Below, one piece after another: positions 41,123 through 52,056 of a stretch of DNA of 64,000 nucleotides. Under the pieces are notes generated by a model that was not told the origin of the DNA, made no database searches, and saw only the letters and a list, made by a program, of their open reading frames with translations. Position 1 is the stretch's first letter; each line of letters opens with the position of its first letter. Source of the stretch: Echiichthys vipera (taxonomy: Eukaryota > Chordata > Actinopteri > Perciformes > Trachinidae); assembly GCA_963691815.1 (NCBI GenBank), contig OY829648.1:25970917-26034916 (forward strand), given 5' to 3'. A program made the position numbers and the translations under genes.

Positions 41123-44100
41123 CTAAAACATTAATAAACGCCTGAGCAGTGCACTGGTCTCTGCGACTTTGTTTATTACAGTATCATTGTGCAAAGACAT
41201 GAGAATTTCTTTCTCAGTGCACATGAATGCCTCAAGTTCCTTCTCAGTCAAAGTGCTCCTGAGTCTGTTTTTTATGAACTTCACTGTTGAGAAACTTCTC
41301 TCACAGCCTACTTGTGTGATGGACAGTGTCAATAGCAACCTGTAGGCCAGTCCAATCACATGGTAGGCATCAGTTAGCAGATTGTACTGAGAGAGGATGA
41401 GGTGAACACAAATTACACAGTTTTTACAGGACGAACAAGTTTTGCTCTCTAGTTCAACATCCTGCTGTTCCATGGAAGGATCCGCCTCACTTCCTTGTGG
41501 CATTTCACTAGCTGTCCTGACAGTGTAACCCTCCAGAGGGGACATCTTCAGTCTGTCCCACTGACATGCAAGGCTGTAGAGTTCACTACATAATGTGCCA
41601 ACTGTAGCTCTATTGTCAAACTTAAGCAGACATTTGCTTATTTCGTCCAGAGCTGAGCTGGGGAGTCCATTTTCCTTCACATGAGCAAAATTTCTAGGGT
41701 CTAGACAGGCAAAATCTGAGCAAAGTTTTGCATTGATAGAAAACCTTCTATGGATACTGTCTGTCACTGTGTCCACAATGACATTGTGAACTTTGACCTT
41801 GAAGTCAGTATCAGCTGATGCTAGCATCTCATCTTTTGCAAGCTCTCCTGGCATTATTTTCTTTTTTCTGAACCTTCTCTCAGGAAGGGCAGTCTGCACT
41901 ACCAGCTCACTCTCTTCCTCCTCTTGCAACTTTTCATTAGCCCACTTCACAAACTCATCAGCTGCACACTTAACTCCTTCAAAGTCCCTAGCACACTCCC
42001 TGAGACCCTCCTCTGTCCCCTCAACCAGACGTTGTGCTGTGATGATATCCATTCCTTTTGTCTGTAAGTATTTTGAGAGAGGGGATGTCTGCTCAAAAAT
42101 GCGAAGGAAAGTTTGTGCAGTGAGCACTGTTTCATACCTCGAAAGGCCTTCTATGAATCCCTTTGCCTTGGCCCTCACAGTTGGCTGTTGTCTTCTGTCA
42201 TCTACAATGGTGTGCAGAGTCATAAGCACTTCAATAAACAAGGCTCCCTGAGGATTCCCAAAGCACCCAAATACTTTACTTAGTGCCTGATCCTTAGCCC
42301 ACCACCTAGTTTGCCCTATTGGGCACAGTCTTCTGTGATGCTTGTCCTTACTGATCTCTTCCCACTTCCGCATGCGCTTGTATGAATCTCTTAGGAAAAC
42401 TGCTATATCATTAAGCAGCGAGAAGAGGGATGCACTTTCCACAACACTGCCTGTTGTGTCTGCCAGTACAAGATTCAAAATATGTGCATAACACCATACA
42501 TGAATCTGATTGGGGGACTGCTCAGAGAGGAATGTAGAAAACCCCCGATACTGTCCCTGCATATTAGCTGCTCCATCTGTGGAGTTGCCCACACATGTGC
42601 CAATATCGATATTAAGCTCCTGTAGCACCTTTTTCAGGAGCTCTGCAAAATGCTGCCCTGTAGATGACTCACACTCCACCATAGCAATCAGTCTTTCATG
42701 AATGACATCTGTTACATATCTGAGGATGATGGAGCACTGGTCTTTGCTGCTGATATCTTGTGTGGTGTCAATTTGGACTGAAAACATGCCAGCTTGTCTT
42801 ACTTCTTCGGCTATAGTGGCCTTTATCAGTTGGCTGATGACATCCACAACTTTATTGAATGTGTCTTTTGACAGCAGTGTAACTAGAGACCCTCTGCCTT
42901 TTGCACCAGTTTCATGTTGTTTTCTGCTGTTTTCTATGCAAGTGTTTACATGTTTCTGTAGGCAAATGTCATATCTACTCAAGAGTAGAATCAACTCTAG
43001 GATGTTGCCATGATTAACAGCAATGTTTTCTAAGCTGTAACCTGCCTCCTCATCTCCCCTGTAGCTAAGGCCACATTTACCTATAACTTTAATAACATCC
43101 ACAATGCGCTCCATCACCTGACGTTTCTGTTTCACTTGGTCAGCACGCAATGACATTTGGTTGCCAGTCAAAAGGCTTTTCACATCTGCCTTTTGTACAT
43201 TCAGAAAGTAAGCATCTGCACTATCTCTGTGTGTCTTGCTTTTTTCATGTTCCATTATTCTTTGGTGAATGTGTTTCCAGTCTTTCATGCCTCTCTTTAT
43301 GAAAGGGCCATCAGTAACCAGAGGTGCAAATGTTAGACAAACAGAGCAGTACAGAGACTGATTTTTTTCACAGTAAGTCAGCCACTTGCGGTTGGTTCCA
43401 TCTTTACTATTGAAAACTTTTGGTATTGCAATATTAGGGGTTTGTTGAGGATGATAAGAAAAAAACATAGGTATATCCTGTGACTGAGGGCAAGCAAAGT
43501 AGTTAAAACTATCAACAGACTCATCTTCATCTGTCTCATTCCTATCTTGTGGTTCAGGGTTCTGCTGCTGAGCTGCTGCCTCTGTAATCAGTCCCTGAGT
43601 AGACTCTGCTCTCCCTTTCACACTTCCTCCAGTTTCCATAGACTTGCCTGCACGTATCACATAAAAAACAATAATCTGTAAGGCGTTAGCATATTTGACA
43701 TGGAAAGCACGTTTTAACTGAACCAATTAAGATTTTGTTCAATGGCAAAATAAGCAGGCCTATCCCATATTACTATTACTAATGATCAAAAGTATAATGG
43801 GCCACTACTATCATTTGGGCATAGAAAGTGGTTTTATTGGAACTGATGCTTGCTTGTTCACACACTAGCTCACCTGTGTCTTCCTCACCACTGGCTCCTG
43901 GCTCTGCCTCTGACTCTAAATCATAAAAATGTTCATAAATCTCGTCACAAATCTCCCCTTTTTCAAGTCAAAAATTCAAGTCAGTTTCATTATTGTAGTG
44001 CTGAATCCTCTATCATCATCCAGAGTGGCACTGGGCAGATCCAATAGTTTTAAATTTCAACAGACACCTGCCTTCTAAGTGAGTTAACGTTTATCAATTG

Positions 44101-45331
44101 AGTAGGTCCAGACTCTCTGTGCAAATGAAATGAAGCACGAGTCTGGTAGGACCAGGCTAGGTCTACACCATACTCTTCATTATATTAATTCTAATAATAT
44201 TCACTTAATGAGCAATCCTACCTGCACACTCTGGACCTGTGGGCTGATGGCTGGTGCTTGGTGATGCATCTTGTATCTGAGGGGCTACAAATCAAAGTTT
44301 GTGGCCAGTTATGTGGCGTTGCATCATTATATTATTTAAATTATGTAACGTTAGGTTAGACAGGCTATATGTTACAACTAGGGATACACCCAAATGAAAA
44401 TTCTTGGCCGAAACCGAAAATGAGGAGACCAAGTACGAAACACCGAAAGAAATTATTATGCCAATAATTAGTAACATTCAGGGTTGCCGCGGTATGCGGT
44501 ATTACCAGTGGTTGAGGCCAACACCGAGTTATTTTGTATTATTTTTTTCCAGTAATAAAAAAAAATCCGGCAACGCCGGTAAACAAACCCCGCGAAACCC
44601 AATCCCTACGACAGCTCCTCGTGCTACGGCCATTCGGAGGCGCACAGAGCTTTTGGCCGTGATATTATATATAAAATTATATTATACTATTATATGGTCG
44701 TTATAAGACGCTGTCACCGAGAATTTGCGCGCTGCCACCGAGTGTGAGAGGAGAGTTGACGGTGAAGATGGTGGTTGACCTAGTTTCAAAGTTTAAACTC
44801 GGTAATACCGGTGTTGACACGAGTGAATTACTCGGTGTGAAAATGTCCACAGCGCGGCAACCCTAGTACCATTGCATTTATGGCTATGACTGTGTACTAA
44901 CTTCATTAAAATCAAGGCATTGCAATGTTTACAAATCGCTTTACGTGGGTCTTTCTCAGAATCATTGAAAAACGTCCACACCGCAGACATATTAGCGCTT
45001 ATCCAGACAAGCGTGTGCTGGCTGCGCTTTTTTGTTGTTTCGGTGGTAAAAAGTATTTCGGCCGAAAATTCGGTGCATCCCTAGTTACAACGCCACGCAA
45101 TTCTTTGACTTGATAGGCTAATTAATTCACTTGAACGGTGCAGGTAAAGTTGCATTTTGTTCATTATCTTGTCTTACCCGTTTCATCGTCTTCATTGGTC
45201 GTTTCAGACCGCGAGCACGTTTGAATGAAAAAGCTGCCGATTTTTGCACATTTGGCTGCATCTGTCTCCAGGGCTTTTCTCTTTTTAATCCTCGCTTTTT
45301 CTGCGCCACCCTTGCTCTTTTTATTTTCCAT
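41123..45331 (-). CDS. hAT transposase, ZMYM1-like with TTF zinc finger, four exons, 927 aa, apparently intact
   Basis: Exons: 45,331-45,178 (ATG, MENKKSKGGAEKARIKKRK), 44,284-44,222, 43,915-43,874, 43,647-41,123. All introns are GT-AG. Exon lengths are 154, 63, 42 and 2,525, summing to 2,784 = 928 codons including the stop, with every junction in phase 1. Domains: basic N-terminus; TTF-type zinc finger (KWLTYCEKNQSLYCSVCLTF with HIHQRIMEHEKSKTH); catalytic region with VQIDTTQDISSKDQ and GNSTDGAANMQGQY aspartates; WCYAHILNLVL; C-terminal dimerisation block QVGCERSFSTVKFIKNRLRS. Intact frame plus intact tips suggest recent activity. The 867-codon open frame of the last exon extends upstream of the splice acceptor and is not the true start. 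It acts by excising and inserting its own element in the nucleus. Confidence 0.85.
44379..45083. mobile_element. Non-autonomous hAT-like element in intron 1 of the transposase
   Basis: Starts TAGGGATACACC and ends GGTGCATCCCTA, with GGCCGAAA-type subterminal inverted repeats. Perfect 8-bp target duplication GTTACAAC (44,371-44,378 and 45,084-45,091). Contains a further element at 44,479. Confidence 0.9.
44479..44865. mobile_element. Innermost MITE
   Basis: CAGGGTTGCCGCG at the left and CGCGGCAACCCTA at the right. Flanks GTAACATT and GTACCATT (7 of 8 identical). 387 bp, non-coding, contains GGTATTACC-type inverted blocks. Confidence 0.85.
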
Positions 45332-45398
45332 TTTGGGTTATTATTTTGGTTGTACATCTGTGGTTGGAGCTAGGCAAACACCACTGAAGTGTGCGGAC

Positions 45399-45493
45399 CA
45401 TAGACATATAAAGAGTAGACGCCGCATCGAACGTTGGGCCGCATTTCTCGCGGCCCAACGTTCGATGCGGCGTCTACTCTTTATATGTCTATG
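45399..45493. mobile_element. 95-bp perfect foldback element
   Basis: Two 44-bp arms are exact reverse complements (left arm starts CATAGACATATAAAGAGTAG, right arm ends CTTTATATGTCTATG) around the 7-base loop ATTTCTC. Flanked by a perfect 8-bp direct repeat GTGCGGAC (45,391-45,398 and 45,494-45,501), the size used by hAT transposases. It lies just upstream of the transposase start codon, in the hAT 5' region. Confidence 0.9.
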
Positions 45494-45810
45494 GTGCGGA
45501 CTAGTGCACGACACGTACGTTACATCAGGCTGCGTCTGCGTCTGTGTCTTGTTGGTGGGCGTGCCCTTAACCTGCGTCCGCGTCCCAGTTTCATTGGCAT
45601 GATCTAACAGACCGCCAGCTCCCTGGTATGACCAGCGACAGCGGTAACAGCATACACGTGATACCCACTCCACTCAGTGCCATGACTGAACACCGGCACA
45701 AAAAAATTTTTTTTATTATTGAACACCGGCCCTCGCGGCCCAAAAGTCAGACCGGCCCACCGGGAATTGTCCCGGTCCTCCCGATTAGCCACTCCGGGCC
45801 TGCCTTACAC

Positions 45811-46370
45811 AGTGTACCGTATTATATATAATAATTTAATAAATAATCCAATATTTTTGTATGGCTCCAGCAGTAATTTCAGGTGAAAACATTTTTCAAC
45901 AGGCTCACAGACAAAAACAAACTTCCTTCAAAGAGAAAACACATGTCCTGTACATGAAATGAATAAAGCAATATTTTCTTATGACCTTAGTTATTTCAAG
46001 GAAAACATTTTCAACAGGCAAACAGCAAAAAAGAAAATGTCCTTCAAAAATAAAATGTGTTCCTTAATATCAAGATAAAGACGCTTTGCCTTTTACCTCC
46101 GTGAACATGTGCTCTGCCTCCCACCGAGCTTGAAACACCCTGTTCTCATCGTCCACCTTCCCTTTAGCCATTATTGGGGGGGGGGGGGGGGGGGGGGGTT
46201 GCTGAACGTTGACATCTGCCCTGAATGCTTAAGAATATTGAAGACAGGGCGGGCCACTTGCGGCGCTACAGTGAATTCACGGGCTACTGTTGCATTGTGG
46301 GTAATGTAGTTTTTTGCGTGAAAAACACCAGCAGGCGGCTGTGGCGTGCGGGCCGGTTCTAATACTAATC
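45811..46370. other. Right remainder of the outer hAT-like element, with G23 tract
   Basis: Non-coding. It has two imperfect copies of a CAGTAATTTCAGGTGAAAACATTTTTCAACAGG-like block (about 45,870 and 45,995) and a run of 23 G at 46,176-46,198. This is the kind of tract that often marks assembly or sequencing weakness. Confidence 0.6.
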
Positions 46371-48438
46371 AGCTCCACCTCCACCAAATGATGACCGCAA
46401 TGTTGAGGATGACATGGAGTTTATCGATCGAGGGAGATTTAACAATCAAGAGATACGTTCTTTTCTTGGCTTTCCACCACCTGCCACTGTTCCCAATTTT
46501 CATGAATTTTATCTGAATGTTACAAACGGTTTTGAGGACAGAATTTCAACAGTGATCCAGAGAGCCAACCTCCAACCAAATGATGTTATCCAGGTAACAC
46601 TGCGAGCTGAGCGATTACAAAACGATGTTTCAATGATTCAGCGGTATGGAAGTGGTTCAGTGTCTGAATTTCAACAGCTTTTAGACCGGCTGGTTCAGAG
46701 TAACTTCTCTATTTTCTCCGATGGGTCTCTTGAGCTTATTGTCAATCTGGTGAGACCACCACGCGGGGGTGGTAAGAGACGGATTGAAACATGCTTTACG
46801 AGTGAAATTATGAAAAAAAAAGCTAAGCATCTATTTGTATTTCCCACCCACAATCAGACATGTTTTGCTGTTAATCTCGCCATGCTGGCAAACCCCAAGT
46901 TGACAATGATGGCAGCCTACAATGTAGGCTGCGACATCCACACCCTGGTAGGGTTGAGCCTGGATACAATGGTCACATTTGATGACATTGCTAAATTTGA
47001 AGATTTATTGGGTTGTAAAATCATCGTCTTTTACCAGTCCTCAGATGTTGAGAAAAGAAAGAAAATGGCTGAGTTCTAACACAAAGACCGTCTAGTGAAA
47101 CAACCCACTACCTCTTTTTATATGATCATCATTTCTATGGGATTAAAAATGTAAAAGGATTCCTGGGTGTGCACCTTTTCTGCATTCATTGTCACAAATG
47201 GTATCAAAATCAGTACAGACACTACTGTGAAAAAAGCTGCAATGTTTGCAAAACAGACTGTGAACAGTCAGCGTCTCAAAATACCTACTGTATTGATTGC
47301 AATCGATATTGCTCAAACACCTTCTGCCTACGAACGTCACCGTGAGTTGAAATGGCATCCAGTTTCGAGAAAGTGGGCTAGCAATTGTCAGATTCATAAG
47401 TATGTCCTGTTTGTAGGTCGCTCTACACCTTATCAATTTCCAATCCTAAACCACACAAGTGTTCCTCCAAGGTTTGTCCTATTTGTAAACAACCTAAAAG
47501 CACTCCATCAACTGCTGGCAGCGAAGCAGACACAAACGCACAGACCAGTCACTCTACGCAGCGCGCAAGTTCTGAAACTCATGGATGCTATATGAGTAAA
47601 AAAGAAAGCTCAGCTAAAGAGAAAATGAGCAGCAAAAAAATGGTGTTTTTTTTTTATTTTGAGACCAGTCAAAGCAGCTCGATCACACAAAGGGGAGGAA
47701 TGCGTCTGGGAGGGGCCTTAATGCGCTGTAAATTTCCTCCTCCATCACCGGAAGAATCGGCATAAAAACACCACCTTCAGATCACACTACGGGAAAGGTT
47801 TTGATCATCACATTATTTTGAATGCTTTTGTGTCTCAAGGCTTGACACCGCATATCATAGCACAGGGAAGTAAAATCATTCTGATCGTTGATAAAGACTT
47901 TCAACTTAAATTTATTGACTCATTCTCTTTCATCGCGATCCCACTGAGAGATTTCAGCAAATCTCTGAATTTTAAAACAGAATTAAAAAAGGGCTACTTC
48001 CCACACAAGTAGGAAGAATGGAGGGGAGGTTAAATTTGGTCGCTTTTCGCTGGACGGATTTGCAGAGGTGAACTTGTCAAATACGCATTTGAATATATGG
48101 GGTGTGTCTGGCACGGCTGTGACTCATGTTTCAACCCTCACGACATTTCTCCTCTCGCAGGGGTCTGTTATAACCAGCTTTACTCAGACAGCACGAGGAG
48201 AATAGAGCACTTAAAACAAGCCTTTAACGTGGCGTCTGTTGTGGTGATGTGGGAGCATGAATGGAATCGGCTGAAGAAAACTGATCAAGGTGTTCAATCT
48301 TTCTTAGAGAATTTTCAATACCCCATCCCACTAGAGCCTAGACAGGCCTTATATGGGGGCCGCACTTCGGCTTTCCGACTACGCCATGTTGTGGGGTCCG
48401 ATGGGCGTATTCATTATGTGGATTTTTGCTCTTTATAA
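46371..48438 (+). pseudogene. Viral DNA polymerase B, N-terminal to exonuclease regions, copy B part 2
   Basis: A frame of 222 codons (46,414-47,079) covers the conserved N-terminal region without break, ending at a B-specific frameshift at KMAEF. The cysteine module follows (about 47,160-47,345) and stops at the same point as in A. Then come the HIIAQGSKIILIVDKDF and DSFSFIAIPLRDF exonuclease segments (47,818-48,012) and the GCVWHGCDSCF to RIHYVDFCSL block (48,097-48,438), including EPRQALYGGRTSAFRLRHVV. The frame ends exactly where palm motif A should begin. The palm is absent, as in A. Confidence 0.8.
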
Positions 48439-48936
48439 AGAAGAAATGCAAAGATTAAATTTATTGAAGGGATTCCTGAGTCTTTGACGGATGAAAATAT
48501 TTTTCCATCAAAACAACACACCCTGTTAATCGTGGACGACCTGCTTCAATCAGCCATGCATAATCACGAATTTTCACGAGCCTTTACTGAATACAGACAC
48601 CATGGAAAGCTATCTGTAATTTTTTTAGTTCAAAACTTGTTTCATCAAGGAAAGTATAGTAGAACCATCAGTTTAAACACAAATTATTTTGTGCTCTTCA
48701 AATCTCCGCGTGATAAAATGCAGATAAGAATTTTAGCCCAGCAAATGTTTCCGGGGCAAAGAGAATTTTTTCTAGAGAGTTTTAATGATGCAAAACTGAT
48801 CAAACTCTTAGCTGATTGGAAAACGACACTAAAACACAAGCCTGAGCTGCTCACACAGACTGGTGGTGGGTTCCTTCTCCCATTATTAGGAGCTGCCATC
48901 CCATTCTTAACTAGTTTGTTTACTGGTGGGAAATAG
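48439..48936 (+). pseudogene. Viral ATPase C-terminal half fused to the pX-like tail, copy B
   Basis: From 48,484 the frame reads the Walker-B-like HTLLIVDDLLQSA and SVIFLVQNLFHQGKYSR and continues to ESFNDA. A deletion of about 320 bp then joins it in frame to KLIKLLADWKTTLKHKPELL and the GGGFLLPLLGAAIPFLTSLF tail of the small basic protein. The result is one open frame of 150 codons, an accidental fusion rather than a natural gene. In A both genes are separate. Confidence 0.75.
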
Positions 48937-48959
48937 TTAAAGAGCGATTCTCTCCTGCC

Positions 48960-49748
48960 ATGGGGTCGTTTAATAAAATGTACATGATTTCTCCACAACA
49001 ACTTGAGATTTTAAGGCAGAAGAAAACCTCGAGTGAAAACATGAGTGAGAGGGCTCAGCATGTTTTGGAGGAGAAAATGGATCATGTGTTAAAACAACCC
49101 GGCTCGACCAGTGCGGTAGTGTTAAAACTACCCACTGCGGACACAGAGAAATCTCCAGAGGGTGATATTGTGCGGGTAGAAGACGATGAGGACACCAATT
49201 CTTCAGACACTGTTGAACATGAGATCTTAGAGAATTTACCCTCACGGAGTCGGAAAAATGCTGCCTATATTTTACAGAAGATACGCCAATCAGACCTTCT
49301 CAAATGGAATCGATCCGGGGAGATAATCGTCAGGGATAGACCGGTTAAAGGCTCTCATATTTTCGATTTAATGAAAACTCTGTCAAACCCGCACTTCCAT
49401 GGACAGGCTGTTCCTTACGCATGGGATAAATTTTTGAAAAAAAATTCTCAAATCAATATCCCCATTACAACAATTGCAAACCAGCATGCAGGTGAACAAC
49501 TAAGGGTTAAACATCCTAAAATAGGGAGTGATATGAATCCCCCCATACGCCGAAGTAAGAGAAGACAGGGTAAAAATTCCCAACTGTCAACCTCGCTTCT
49601 AGACATGGATTTCAAGACTCCCACAGCCACCTCCCCTCCGTCTAAATCGACCCGTAATATCCTAGACGACCTTACATCACCCTCGTTTGAATGGCAACTG
49701 TCAACTCCCATCCCCTCCAAATGGTTAGATTTCAGGTCAAGAAAATGA
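48960..49748 (+). CDS. Conserved Polinton protein of unknown function, copy B (262 aa, intact)
   Basis: Open from ATG 48,960 (MGSFNKMYMISPQQLEILRQ) to the stop at 49,748. The N-terminal third is a charged helix. The middle has an acidic serine stretch (EDDEDTNSSDTVEHE), then a compact conserved domain (SRKNAAYILQKIRQSDLLKW; IVRDRPVKGSHIFDLMKTLS). The C-terminus is basic and proline/serine-rich. Proteins with the same order occur next to the pX-like gene in Polintons of fish and cnidarians, where they are usually left unnamed. A virion or DNA-binding role is plausible from position but not shown. Copy A (22,783-23,541) is broken. Confidence 0.65.
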   Translation: MGSFNKMYMISPQQLEILRQKKTSSENMSERAQHVLEEKMDHVLKQPGSTSAVVLKLPTADTEKSPEGDIVRVEDDEDTNSSDTVEHEILENLPSRSRKNAAYILQKIRQSDLLKWNRSGEIIVRDRPVKGSHIFDLMKTLSNPHFHGQAVPYAWDKFLKKNSQINIPITTIANQHAGEQLRVKHPKIGSDMNPPIRRSKRRQGKNSQLSTSLLDMDFKTPTATSPPSKSTRNILDDLTSPSFEWQLSTPIPSKWLDFRSRK

Positions 49749-49789
49749 GTTCATGTTTTTAAATCAATAAATGTTTTTTCTTAAAAAAT

Positions 49790-50359
49790 GATCCATGTGT
49801 GAGTATTAATTTAGAACAACACTTGTTAAATACTTTTAAAGAGCATGCATTCTGTTTATACATTTTATCAGGCTTGCCTGTTGCACCAGATTTTGCATAA
49901 TTCCTGACGAACTTGGTGACAAGAACATCATTCTTTTTTTTCAAATCAGGCGAGTACAGTCGCATCACTTCTTCAAAAGAGAGTCCTTTAAACCGTTGGT
50001 AGAGGAAGAATATAACATGCGGCCCGCAAGTTAATGAATCCTCATCTTGAACTGAAGTTTGTTGTAGCGTATTACATCAGAGTTCCTTGTTAGGAAGGTT
50101 AAAAAAAAAAAACGTTTAAAGGGTAGAATTAGTAATCGGGTGGGTGGCCATAACTGTCAAAGAAATTGGATTTTCCATCTTCAGGTTCAAGGACCAGCGT
50201 TATCCAGTGCTCCCCTGGAAGTCCGTGATGAAGCGTGTTGGCAATCAAATAGCAGGGGCGTTTATCAATCTTTTTCGGTAGTAAATCACTAGGCCAGAAC
50301 CCCCTAAATGAGTCACCTAAGATCGGTTGCAGCATGCATTCCAATTGATGGTTGTTCAT
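49790..50359 (-). pseudogene. Viral adenain-like cysteine protease, copy B
   Basis: Same structure as in A: MNNHQLECMLQPILGDSF, GEHWITLVLEP histidine block, NFFDSYGHPP, then a frame break, and the TCGPHVIFFLYQRFKG cysteine block and MRLYSPDLKKKNDVLV tail in other frames. The break occurs at the same place as in A. Confidence 0.75.
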
Positions 50360-50379
50360 GGTGTTATCCGGTTATTTTT

Positions 50380-51638
50380 TAATAGTCGATCATAACCTAT
50401 CTCTGTGAACTTCTTTCAATATTCGCATCATAAACACAGTAAAGTATGAGCGAAACGGTAAGGCGACTCTGAATCTTAAATCCAGACGACAACTGCCATG
50501 TACTGAGGGTGAGACAGCACCTTGACAGATTGAATAGAAAGAGGGTGTAACCGTTTTCAAAGTTTTCACGGTCAATGCAGAGTGGGGAGTCTCTGATATG
50601 TCTATTTGTACCCAGATACAGGTTGTAAAATTCTCGCGAGGATTGATGTGTGTTGAAGTGTGGTTGATAAGGTTTTGAGGGGATTAAACGCAAATTCACA
50701 CTGAGTGCGAGGTATTCAAGATTAGCGTGTTGGAATTTGAAAGGATTCAGTTGCTTTGTTCCAACAAATGCCCGATGGTCAACAATTCCTACAACTAGAT
50801 ATTTAGGCAGTTTTCCTAAAAATAAGTTGTCCTGGGAACACACTGGGCGGGAATAGTATAATTCTTAACCTCCACACGGCTTATAGGATAGATGGCGTTG
50901 GATTTCATCAAAGCGGCTGAATGTCCGAGCATGACATCCGGTGAGACTTCCACCTTTTTCACAAAAAGGCTGGCCCCCAGAATTTTCAAATTCAAGTCCT
51001 TGACAGTTTCATGCATTAATGTAAAAGCATTTTTACAGACGGACGTCAACATTGTTCAGCAAAAGTCTTTCAGAAAAAAAAAAGTCAGCATGCACAGGGG
51101 CTATTAACTCAAACGCACGTGATGCAAGAGTAAAGCCAGCCCGTTTAATAAGGCCCGTGTTAGGACCATCATCTCCTAAGCCAATCGCATCCAAATCTTC
51201 CCCAACATCTTTGTACCATAGCCCAGCTGAAAACTGACTCTCCAATCTTACTTGCGAAAAGTTTTGCAGGGTTTCAATCATACATCTATAAGGGTGTGTG
51301 GCGGCCGACGAGCTAACCAGCACCTGGTTTAAAAAAAAATCCACTTGAGAAAACATAGTCATCCCGGTAAAATGAATGAGGCCGCATCTCTCATCTTGTC
51401 CCAGATCCGTCCCGTCGGCTTTTGTAAGACGTAAATACAGAAAAGTAGAGTTCAGATCGAGATATGAGCTCCCCGCTCCTGGTATCAGAAATTCCAGCAC
51501 TTCTTGATCCACAGTTGACTCTATGGGTTGGATTTCAACATAGCTGGTCTGCTCAATAGATAGTTGTGTCATCGGGGGTGCAAAGAGGTCTAGCTCTGAT
51601 TTGACACATTCAGAGGAGAGTCTATGACTGAGGGACAT
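50380..51638 (-). pseudogene. Viral major capsid protein, copy B
   Basis: Frames of 201 codons (51,638-51,033), 78 codons (51,052-50,816) and a C-terminal part (to about 50,400) correspond exactly to those of copy A, with the same two frame breaks. About nine amino-acid differences from A in the first 200 residues. Confidence 0.85.
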
Positions 51639-51650
51639 GATTAAAATATA

Positions 51651-52037
51651 TCACCGCCACCCAATTGAGTTTTTTCTGGGTTTTACGGGTTTTTTTCTGG
51701 GGACGTTATGTGATAGCGGGTGTAGAAGTCTTTTTCCCCGTGCTATTCTCGTCAGTCCTGATCCTTGCTGGCCTTCCTGCTGCTGTGTGGCACGCTTGGC
51801 AATATGACTGGTTACAACTCCTATGACGTCCGATGCGATTCCCTTCACGGCTAATTTCAAATGCGGCTTAGCAATACTAGCTCCATGTTTAAGAAAAGGC
51901 AAGATGAATCCGAACGCCCTACTCAGGATGGATCCAATTCCACATCCATACGTTACAGGCACCCCTGCAAACCCACTCAATGATCCACCCCTGCCGGCTT
52001 GGGTCACAAAATAATTCACAAATCTTTGTGACTCCAT
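51651..52037 (-). CDS. Viral pVI-like capsid-associated protein, copy B (128 aa)
   Basis: Open, same length as in copy A with about six substitutions (for example I to F in GFILPFLKHG, A to G at KGIASD). See 25,466-25,852 for the layout. Confidence 0.6.
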   Translation of the reverse strand: MESQRFVNYFVTQAGRGGSLSGFAGVPVTYGCGIGSILSRAFGFILPFLKHGASIAKPHLKLAVKGIASDVIGVVTSHIAKRATQQQEGQQGSGLTRIARGKRLLHPLSHNVPRKKPVKPRKNSIGWR

Positions 52038-52056
52038 CTTGAATGTGTAGCCTGAG

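Larger units (their letters stand above)
40613..45802 (-). mobile_element. Complete hAT transposon (ZMYM/TTF type), 5.19 kb
   Basis: Tips: CAGGGCCGGAGTGGGACTCA at 40,613 and, on the other strand, CAGGCCCGGAGTGGCTAATC ending at 45,802. Target duplication CCTAACAC (40,605-40,612) and CCTTACAC (45,803-45,810), 7 of 8 identical. Encodes one apparently intact spliced transposase. Younger elements have inserted into its intron 1 and 5' region without touching coding exons. Confidence 0.9.
40479..46370. mobile_element. Outer hAT-like non-autonomous element, split by an inner hAT
   Basis: Starts CAGGGATGTCAAAGTCAAAT at 40,479 right after TCGTAGAA and includes a GAGGGCCGGACTGGTTC subterminal block. 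The flank resumes at 45,803 after the inner hAT. The right part ends GGGCCGGTTCTAATACTAATC at 46,370 without a proper tip, and about 60 bp of viral sequence present in A (15,094-15,155) is missing. So the right end and adjacent host bases were deleted. Confidence 0.7.

Noticed and set aside
41123..43726. Single-exon 867-codon transposase starting at 43,726
   Set aside because: The first 26 codons run through a splice acceptor (TGCAG at about 43,648). Upstream exons with matching phase give a better 927-residue protein.
45341..45673. Minus-strand frame through the 95-bp palindrome
   Set aside because: The symmetrical arms produce matching frames on both strands; no domain outside the palindrome.
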